A program made the translations under genes and the position numbers. Positions 1 through 4,587 of a stretch of DNA of 5,703 nt are shown here, piece by piece (positions within the stretch are counted from its first letter, which is position 1; every line of letters begins with the position of its first letter). The stretch is from positions 1 through 5,703 of the forward strand of contig JAADEW010000111.1 in assembly GCA_013153205.1 (NCBI GenBank), written 5' to 3'. The notes beneath the pieces were generated by a model. That model was not told the DNA's origin, searched no databases, and saw only the letters and a list, made by a program, of their open reading frames with translations. The stretch is from Deferribacteres bacterium. GTDB taxonomy: Bacteria > Thermosulfidibacterota > Thermosulfidibacteria > Thermosulfidibacterales > Thermosulfidibacteraceae.

Positions 1-3
1 AAC

Positions 4-12
4 GAGTGCTAA
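4..12 (+). promoter_or_regulatory. Right half-site of a CIRCE operator (HrcA binding site), cut by the window edge
   Basis: The nine bases GAGTGCTAA match exactly the right arm of the CIRCE consensus (TTAGCACTC-N9-GAGTGCTAA), the inverted repeat bound by the heat-shock repressor HrcA. It lies 38 bases before the groES start, where CIRCE is normally found in groE operons. Only bases 1-3 of the nine-base spacer are inside the window; the left arm would fall just outside. The identification rests on a perfect half-site plus context. HrcA itself is not encoded here. Confidence 0.85.
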
Positions 13-13
13 C

Positions 14-38
14 AAAAATTTTGAGCAAAAAATTTTGA
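14..38 (+). repeat. Duplicated AAAAATTTTGA motif in the groES leader
   Basis: The 11-mer AAAAATTTTGA occurs at 14-24 and again at 28-38, a 14-base period. Because AAAATTTT is its own reverse complement, the copies at 15-22 and 29-36 could also pair as an 8-bp A/T stem with a 6-base loop just upstream of the ribosome binding site. A pure A/T stem would be weak at high temperature, so it could act as a simple RNA thermometer or merely be an A/T-rich unstructured leader. The repeat is directly visible; any function is inference. Confidence 0.5.
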
Positions 39-39
39 A

Positions 40-45
40 GGAGGT
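40..45 (+). promoter_or_regulatory. Ribosome binding site of groES
   Basis: GGAGGT lies 5 bases before the ATG at 51, a near-complete match to the anti-Shine-Dalgarno sequence. It supports this start. Confidence 0.85.
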
Positions 46-50
46 GGAAG

Positions 51-344
51 ATGAAGTTAAGACCTCTTCACGACAGAGTGCTGGTTAAGCCTTATGAAGA
101 AGAGGAGAGGAAAACCAAAGGCGGAATCATTATTCCTGACACCGCCAAGGAAAAGCCCCAGAAGGGCGAAGTTGTGGCTGTGGGCGAGGGAAGAATCCTT
201 GAGAACGGGCAGAAGCTTCCTCTCTGCGTCAAGGTGGGAGACAAGGTGATTTTCGGCAAATACGCCGGAACCGAAGTGGAAATTGACGACGAGAAATACC
301 TCGTCATGAGGGAAGAAGACATCTACGCCATTATTGAAGAATAA
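51..344 (+). CDS. groES: Co-chaperonin GroES (Hsp10/Cpn10), complete
   Basis: Co-chaperonin that forms the heptameric lid on the GroEL ring and closes the folding chamber in the cytoplasm. The 97-residue product has the usual family length. It opens with the conserved MKLRPLHDRVLVKP strand. The mobile loop that contacts GroEL spans about residues 17-36 and contains GGIIIPDTAKEKP, with the Gly-Gly-hydrophobic edge at 24-28. GEVVAVGEG follows at about 39-47. The C-terminal half carries VGDKVIFGKYAGTEVEIDDE and the terminal MREEDIYAIIEE strand, all typical of Cpn10. The start is fixed by the GGAGGT site. It is the first gene of groES-groEL, with a 22-base gap to groEL, and sits behind a CIRCE half-site, so heat-shock induction through HrcA is expected. 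Nothing is truncated or odd. The name is essentially certain. Confidence 0.98.
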   Translation: MKLRPLHDRVLVKPYEEEERKTKGGIIIPDTAKEKPQKGEVVAVGEGRILENGQKLPLCVKVGDKVIFGKYAGTEVEIDDEKYLVMREEDIYAIIEE

Positions 345-352
345 TAAAAAAT

Positions 353-363
353 AAGGAGGTGAT
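353..363 (+). promoter_or_regulatory. Extended ribosome binding site of groEL
   Basis: AAGGAGGTGAT is an 11-base match to the complement of the 16S rRNA 3' end, with the GGAGG core 7 bases before the ATG at 367. This is stronger than the groES site and suits a protein needed at 14 copies per complex. An out-of-frame ATG at 362 overlaps it and is not used. Confidence 0.85.
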
Positions 364-366
364 GAG

Positions 367-1986
367 ATGGCAGGGAAAGAGATACTTTTCAGCGAAGAGG
401 CAAGGAGCAAAATAGCAAAGGGTGTTGACATACTGGCAGAGTCCGTAAAGGTCACCCTTGGTCCGAGAGGAAGGAACGTTGTTATAGAGAAGAAGTTTGG
501 CTCTCCTTTAATCACCAAAGACGGCGTTACCGTTGCCAAAGAGATAGAGCTTGAAGAGAAGTTTGAAAACCTTGGCGCACAGCTCGTAAAAGAGGTTGCT
601 TCCAAGACCTCTGATGTTGCCGGTGACGGAACCACCACGGCAACCGTTCTTGCCCAGGCCATATTCAAGGAAGGGCTCAAGAACGTTACAGCAGGCGCCA
701 ACGCAATGAGCCTCAAAAGAGGTATTGACAAAGCCGTTGAGAAGGTGGTGGACCACCTGAAGAAGATGGCAAAAGAGGTTCAGGACAAGAAGGAGATAGC
801 TCAGGTTGCTACAATCTCCGCCAACAACGACAGGGAAATCGGTGAGCTCATCGCCGAGGCTATGGAGAAGGTGGGTAAGGACGGCGTTATAACCGTGGAA
901 GAAGCCAAGGGACTTGAGACCACCCTTGAGGTGGTTGAGGGTATGCAGTTTGACAGGGGCTACCTCTCTCCCTACTTCGTAACAGACCCCGACAAGATGG
1001 AGTGCGTGCTTGAGGAGCCCTACATCCTCATTCACGAGAAGAAGATAAGCAACCTGAGGGACCTGCTTCCTCTGCTTGAAGAGGTTGCAAGAGCCGGCAA
1101 GCCTCTTCTCGTGATAGCAGAGGACGTTGAGGGAGAAGCCCTTGCCACACTGGTGGTGAACAAGCTTAGAGGAACCCTTCTCTCCTGCGCCGTGAAGGCA
1201 CCCGGTTTCGGTGAGAGAAGGAAGGAGATGCTGAAGGACATCGCCATACTCACCGGCGGTCAGGTGGTCTCCGAGGAGCTCGGCATAAAGCTTGAGAACG
1301 TGAGGCTTCAGGACCTCGGAAGGGCGAAAAAGGTCATAGTTGACAAGGAGCACACCACCATAGTCGGCGGAATGGGTGACCCCAAAGCCATAGAGGCAAG
1401 GATTAAGGAGATAAAGGCTCAGATTGAGAAGACCACCTCTGACTACGACAGGGAGAAGCTTCAGGAAAGGCTTGCCAAGCTCGTGGGCGGCGTTGCCGTA
1501 ATCAAGGTGGGTGCCGCCACAGAGACCGAGATGAAGGAGAAGAAGGCAAGGGTTGAGGACGCCCTGAACGCTACCAAAGCCGCTGTGGAAGAGGGTATCG
1601 TTCCCGGTGGCGGCGTGGCTCTCCTGAGGTGCCAGAAGGCCCTTGACGACGTTCAGGTTGAGGACGAAGACGAGAAAATCGGCGTCAACATCGTGAAGAA
1701 AGCCGTTGAGGCTCCCATAAGGCAGATTGCCAACAACGCCGGCGTGGAAGGCTCTCTGGTGGTGGAAGAGGTGAAGAAGAGCGACAACCCCAACTACGGA
1801 TTCAACGCCGCAACCCTTGAATACGGCGACATGTATGAGTTCGGCGTGATTGACCCCGTTAAGGTGGTTAGGTCTGCTCTTCAGAACGCGGCAAGCGTTG
1901 CCGGATTGATGATAACAACCGAGTGTGCGGTGGCCGAGATACCTGAAAAGGAGAAGGCCGCCACACCTCCTATGCCCGAATACTAA
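367..1986 (+). CDS. groEL: Chaperonin GroEL (Hsp60/Cpn60), complete
   Basis: ATP-driven folding chaperonin forming a double heptameric ring with the GroES lid. The 539 residues align with E. coli GroEL without shifts through the key sites. Visible landmarks are VTLGPRGRNVV (29-39), TKDGVTVAKEIEL with Asp52, the nucleotide loop GDGTTTATVLA with Asp87, the catalytic Asp398 in RVEDALNATKAAVEEG, and PGGGVALL with Gly414-416. The apical domain (about 190-375) has the family's hydrophobic substrate-binding stretch KISNLRDLLPLLEEVARAGK. The protein ends in AATPPMPEY and lacks the Gly-Gly-Met tail of many mesophilic GroELs, which accounts for most of the length difference from E. coli (548). The residues after about 525 are the only unusual part. 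It is transcribed with groES, probably under HrcA/CIRCE control, and ends before a G/C-rich hairpin. Arginine codons are almost all AGG/AGA. Confidence 0.98.
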   Translation: MAGKEILFSEEARSKIAKGVDILAESVKVTLGPRGRNVVIEKKFGSPLITKDGVTVAKEIELEEKFENLGAQLVKEVASKTSDVAGDGTTTATVLAQAIFKEGLKNVTAGANAMSLKRGIDKAVEKVVDHLKKMAKEVQDKKEIAQVATISANNDREIGELIAEAMEKVGKDGVITVEEAKGLETTLEVVEGMQFDRGYLSPYFVTDPDKMECVLEEPYILIHEKKISNLRDLLPLLEEVARAGKPLLVIAEDVEGEALATLVVNKLRGTLLSCAVKAPGFGERRKEMLKDIAILTGGQVVSEELGIKLENVRLQDLGRAKKVIVDKEHTTIVGGMGDPKAIEARIKEIKAQIEKTTSDYDREKLQERLAKLVGGVAVIKVGAATETEMKEKKARVEDALNATKAAVEEGIVPGGGVALLRCQKALDDVQVEDEDEKIGVNIVKKAVEAPIRQIANNAGVEGSLVVEEVKKSDNPNYGFNAATLEYGDMYEFGVIDPVKVVRSALQNAASVAGLMITTECAVAEIPEKEKAATPPMPEY

Positions 1987-1994
1987 AGGCTAAA

Positions 1995-2021
1995 AGAGGG
2001 GGAAAGCTCCTTTCCCCCTCT
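1995..2021. terminator. Hairpin terminator shared by convergent groEL and the minus-strand operon
   Basis: AGAGGGGGAAAG (1995-2006) pairs perfectly with CTTTCCCCCTCT (2010-2021) across a 3-base CTC loop, giving a 12-bp stem. It fills the 43-base gap between the groEL stop (1986) and the stop of the minus-strand gene (2030). Read on the minus strand, the stem runs into TTTT and then another TTT a few bases on. Read on the plus strand it is followed by CCCCCCTTTC, a poor U-tract. It therefore looks bidirectional but better formed for the minus-strand operon. The stem is directly visible; terminator function is inferred from position and structure. Confidence 0.8.
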
Positions 2022-2029
2022 CCCCCCTT

Positions 2030-2773
2030 TCAAATGCCGTCAAGGCTCTCCTCCCTTAAGGCATCCAGACCGCTGTCCAAAACCTTCCGAAAGTAATCAC
2101 CCGATGCCTTAAAAACCTCAAAGGCGAGGTTCTGCTCTTCTAAAGAGGCTTTTTGCGAAAAAATCACGGGATAAGCCTTCTCCACAACTTTAGCAGGAAT
2201 GACGCCGGCAACGGCGGAAAAAGGCTTGAAAACGGGAGTCAACTTAAAAGAAAGGGGTATCAACTCTTTTAAATTTCTGACAGTGGCGCAGAAATCCCTT
2301 TCAACAAAACCGCCGAGATTTATTCCAAAAAAGCGCTCAAACTCAGCCTCTATCCAGCGAAACAACCTCCTGCCGGGAGGTTCAAAAGAGAGTAAGGAAA
2401 ACGCCTTCACCCTTGCACAGGAGACCCTTCCCAGCCCCCACTCAATCCTTCTGTGAAGCTCATCGTCCTCCACACAAGCCCCTCTCTTTCTCATGAGACA
2501 GTGGGTCCACCGCGGATGTCCCATCTGGTCAAGCACCACATGGGAAGCCCATCCCAGAAGAAACGCCCTTTCCTCTTCGCCTTCAGCTTTGTTAAAAAGG
2601 GCTTTCAGAAAGACAACACCTCTATCTTCATGGAGTCTATCCGAAAAGAGCCTTTTCTTCCCGAAATACCCTATATCCGGGAAAACGCTTCCCCAAACGA
2701 AAAGCCCCTTGTCAGGAGCGCACAAAGCCCCGTAAACATAGTCGGCAAAGAGCATGTGGGTGTAGGGGTCCAA
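2030..2773 (-). CDS. Zinc-dependent phospholipase C-like protein (putative lipid or phosphoester hydrolase)
   Basis: Predicted metal-dependent hydrolase of 247 residues. The conserved metal-site pattern of the zinc-dependent phospholipase C family (Pfam Zn_dep_PLPC, PF00882) is visible in order: His6 in DPYTHMLFAD, Asp33 in GSVFPDIGYF, His48 in the RLHEDRG segment, and His78, Asp82 and His86 in GWASHVVLDQMGHP. The C-terminal two thirds (about 95-247) is mostly helical, with no motif I recognise. There is no signal peptide, so it is probably cytoplasmic or on the inner membrane face, unlike secreted clostridial phospholipases. The start is a TTG at 2773. No ATG or GTG lies between it and the in-frame stop at 2804-2806, and the first downstream ATG (2755) would remove the ligand His6. 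It begins 1 base after the upstream gene's stop and is the last gene of the operon. The family call is good; the substrate is unknown and need not be a phospholipid. Confidence 0.7.
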   Translation of the reverse strand: MDPYTHMLFADYVYGALCAPDKGLFVWGSVFPDIGYFGKKRLFSDRLHEDRGVVFLKALFNKAEGEEERAFLLGWASHVVLDQMGHPRWTHCLMRKRGACVEDDELHRRIEWGLGRVSCARVKAFSLLSFEPPGRRLFRWIEAEFERFFGINLGGFVERDFCATVRNLKELIPLSFKLTPVFKPFSAVAGVIPAKVVEKAYPVIFSQKASLEEQNLAFEVFKASGDYFRKVLDSGLDALREESLDGI

Positions 2774-2774
2774 C

Positions 2775-3401
2775 TCACAAGCTCCTCTTCTTCTGGAACT
2801 GGTCTATCATGCAAATAACATCCCTCAAAGCGGCTTCAAAACTGCTGTTCACAAGCTTTCCCCTGCACTCAAGGTAAAAGACATTCTTTTCAGGGGTTAT
2901 AGCCAGATGAAACAGAAAAGGAGAAAGCCTCTCTACAACGGGCAGAACCTCATCCCTCATCTCTAAAGAGTGCTCGTAGTAAAATTCAAGGCTTCCATCC
3001 TCAGCTTTTTTAAGCTTATCCTTATTGTAAATTTTCGGCTTCAAAATCCCCTTTCTAACCACGTGAAACTCCTGTCCCACCCTGCACTTCAAAAACACCA
3101 GAAGCTGTAAAGTGTCCCTCCTTCCCGAAAGCAAGGCAAAGGGCATCCACAAAAGGCTGTGTCTGGGAAAGAGCCTGAAGTTGGCGTAAACCTTCTCAAA
3201 TCCCTTCACCTTATACTCCGCCGCAAAGCCTATCACCCCGCCAAGCCACGTGTAAGTCCTGTCAACGGGCTTCAGCACAGCCTCCAGAATCTCCGCCATC
3301 ATTCTCGCAAGGCGCAGATTCTTCCGCATTCCCACATAAAAGACCGCAACAAGAACGAGACTTAAACCCAGAAGCCCCCAGAAAAGCCTTGCCGAAATCA
3401 T
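2775..3401 (-). CDS. Membrane-anchored protein of unknown function next to an ArsA-type ATPase
   Basis: I do not recognise this 208-residue protein as a named family. Residues about 6-24 form one strongly hydrophobic segment with an N-terminal Arg at 5 and basic residues just after (MRKNLRLARMM), which suggests an N-out/C-in membrane anchor. A region that looks conserved follows: KPVDRTYTWLGG (44-55), a Gly/aromatic stretch ending in AEYKVKGF (61-68), and LFPRHSLLWMPFALLSGRRD (77-96). The last could be a second membrane-associated helix ended by Arg-Arg-Asp. The C-terminal half (about 100-208) reads as a small soluble alpha/beta domain with LPVVERLSPFLFHLAITPEKNVFYL. The ATG at 3401 overlaps the arsA stop by 4 bases (ATGA), and an AAGGTG lies just upstream, so it should be translated by coupling to the ATPase. 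Partnership with the ATPase is an inference from this coupling. Confidence 0.85.
   Translation of the reverse strand: MISARLFWGLLGLSLVLVAVFYVGMRKNLRLARMMAEILEAVLKPVDRTYTWLGGVIGFAAEYKVKGFEKVYANFRLFPRHSLLWMPFALLSGRRDTLQLLVFLKCRVGQEFHVVRKGILKPKIYNKDKLKKAEDGSLEFYYEHSLEMRDEVLPVVERLSPFLFHLAITPEKNVFYLECRGKLVNSSFEAALRDVICMIDQFQKKRSL
2782..2787 (-). promoter_or_regulatory. Ribosome binding site that supports a TTG start
   Basis: On the minus strand GAGGAG is followed by 8 bases and then TTG at 2773-2771. The site lies inside the end of the upstream gene, whose TGA stop (2777-2775) is 1 base before the TTG. Site and spacing support TTG as the true initiator over the ATG six codons further in. Confidence 0.65.
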
Positions 3402-4309
3402 AGCACCTTATCCGCCCACTGCCCGGCTAAAAAGAGAAGCTCCTCTTTAGACAGTGCGGCTTTTCCCTCAATAAACGGCAGGGTGAACATTGAGGTGTCA
3501 GGAAAAGCCTTCTCAATTTCGGAAAGCACATCCCCGGAAAGCCCCCACTTGTTCACAAGCACCAGGTCAATCCCCATCTTCAGCCTCGCAAGGGTCTCTT
3601 TTATCCTCAAGCCCTCTCTAATTGAAAGCTTATCCGGATTAAGAACGAGTATCTTCACACAAAAACCCCGCCGGGAAAACACATCCTCCAGAAACCGCAT
3701 CTTTTCAAGATGGGAATCAAGCTCTGCAAGGACCCTGTCGTCCTCTTTTTTAACAGGCGCACCTCCAAAGTGGTCCTCACCCTTTATGTGAGCAACCATG
3801 CTCCTTCTATCAAGGATTTTAAGCCGCCACCTCTTCAAAGCCTCAATCCATTTTATATTGATGGTGGGAAGGGCAAGGATTCTCAGGGTCAGACCCGTGG
3901 GGGGTGTGTCTATCACCACATAATCGGCGTCAACCGCAGTGAGCCTATCGTGTATGGCGTATAATATTGCGCTCTCCTCCATTCCGGGGGAAAGCTTCAT
4001 AACATCAAAGATGTCCTCAAGACCAGACACCTTGAGATGCCTGTAGAGGCTTTTCATTCTGGAGGAAACCTCGGAAAGAAAGTCCTCCAGAAACCTGTCC
4101 ACATCCACTTCCTGAGCGTACAGCTCCCTGTAAACCTTCTTGGGCCGGGAAAGCTCAGTCTCCCCCAGCAGGTCTCCTATGTTGTGAGCCGGGTCAACGG
4201 AAAACCAGAAGACCTTCTTCCCTCTTTCGGCAAGCCAGAAAGCCAGTGCCGCCGAGGAAGTGGTCTTTCCCACACCGCCTTTTCCCAGAAAGATAAACAG
4301 CTTCTTCAT
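3398..4309 (-). CDS. ArsA/Get3-family P-loop ATPase, single domain
   Basis: Soluble ATPase of the SIMIBI class, related to Get3/TRC40 (tail-anchored protein targeting) and to ArsA (arsenite pump ATPase). Visible motifs are the deviant Walker A GKGGVGKTT at 9-17 with signature Lys10, which points to a dimer with trans ATP sensing, switch I SVDPAHNIGD at 37-46, the LSPGMEE segment at 106-112, switch II VVIDTPPTG at 131-139, a C-terminal NPDKLSIREGLRI at 224-236, and the base-binding LVLVNKWG around Asn253. At 303 residues it is one ATPase unit, unlike the tandem ArsA of E. coli plasmids. It has a single cysteine (Cys217), so both the ArsA arsenite-binding cysteines and a Get3 zinc CxxC are absent. 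It overlaps both neighbours by ATGA. No clear Shine-Dalgarno precedes its ATG, fitting translational coupling to the small upstream gene. The family is certain; the client (membrane protein, metal or cofactor) is not. Confidence 0.93.
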   Translation of the reverse strand: MKKLFIFLGKGGVGKTTSSAALAFWLAERGKKVFWFSVDPAHNIGDLLGETELSRPKKVYRELYAQEVDVDRFLEDFLSEVSSRMKSLYRHLKVSGLEDIFDVMKLSPGMEESAILYAIHDRLTAVDADYVVIDTPPTGLTLRILALPTINIKWIEALKRWRLKILDRRSMVAHIKGEDHFGGAPVKKEDDRVLAELDSHLEKMRFLEDVFSRRGFCVKILVLNPDKLSIREGLRIKETLARLKMGIDLVLVNKWGLSGDVLSEIEKAFPDTSMFTLPFIEGKAALSKEELLFLAGQWADKVL

Positions 4310-4587
4310 ATATCCGCTATCTCAAACCAGTGTGAAGCAAAGTCGTCAAGCAACCTTGAGGTTGAAAGCATAATGATGACTTCCCTTTCCACATAAGGCA
4401 GAAGGGAAATCCCCACAAAAGAGGAAAAGACCGGCATACCCATAACCGAACCGAAAAGGAGGAGGCCGAAAGCCCCCTCCATATCCTTCAGCTCAGCCTC
4501 AACGGCGTCAACGGTCCTCTCCTTAAAGCCCTCTTTTATGCCGTCAAAAAACTCCCTTGCCGACCTGAAAAAATCACTTAGCCTCAT
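4306..4587 (-). CDS. Small (93-residue) hydrophobic protein upstream of the ArsA-type ATPase
   Basis: Unnamed small protein with no function I can assign. Residues 1-36 are charged and helical (KEGFKERTVDAVEAELKDME at 18-37). Residues 38-64 form a long hydrophobic, Gly/Pro-broken segment with GLLLFGSVMGMP (41-52) and GISLLPYVEREVIIM (59-73). A short acidic and aromatic tail follows. The pattern of an acidic helix, LLLFG...MG.P, then LLPY.ERE resembles small companions of ArsA-type ATPases that I recall in other bacteria (such as the so-called cory-CC-star group), but the terminal Cys-Cys of that group is absent; this likeness is from memory and low confidence. I start it at the ATG at 4587, preceded by GGGAGG (4596-4591). 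An in-frame extension upstream to 4704 is a Trp/Cys-rich translation of cstA in the wrong frame. It overlaps the cstA end by 14 bases and the ATPase start by 4. Confidence 0.8.
   Translation of the reverse strand: MRLSDFFRSAREFFDGIKEGFKERTVDAVEAELKDMEGAFGLLLFGSVMGMPVFSSFVGISLLPYVEREVIIMLSTSRLLDDFASHWFEIADI

Noticed and set aside
57..731. Minus-strand open frame of 224 codons across groES and the start of groEL
   Set aside because: It runs antisense through two certain genes and their junction, with Ser/Phe/Leu-rich shadow composition and no supporting motif.
508..1353. Minus-strand open frame of 281 codons inside groEL
   Set aside because: It lies wholly antisense to a certain groEL gene. 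Its Leu/His/Val-rich composition is the mirror of groEL codons, and no motif or ribosome binding site supports it.
2199..2818. Plus-strand open frames opposite the PLC-like gene
   Set aside because: They are antisense to a gene with intact metal-site motifs, and none has a convincing ribosome binding site or domain.
3398..4309. Arsenic-resistance operon
   Set aside because: The ATPase is of the ArsA family, but no arsenite cysteines, arsB, arsC, acr3 or arsR are visible.
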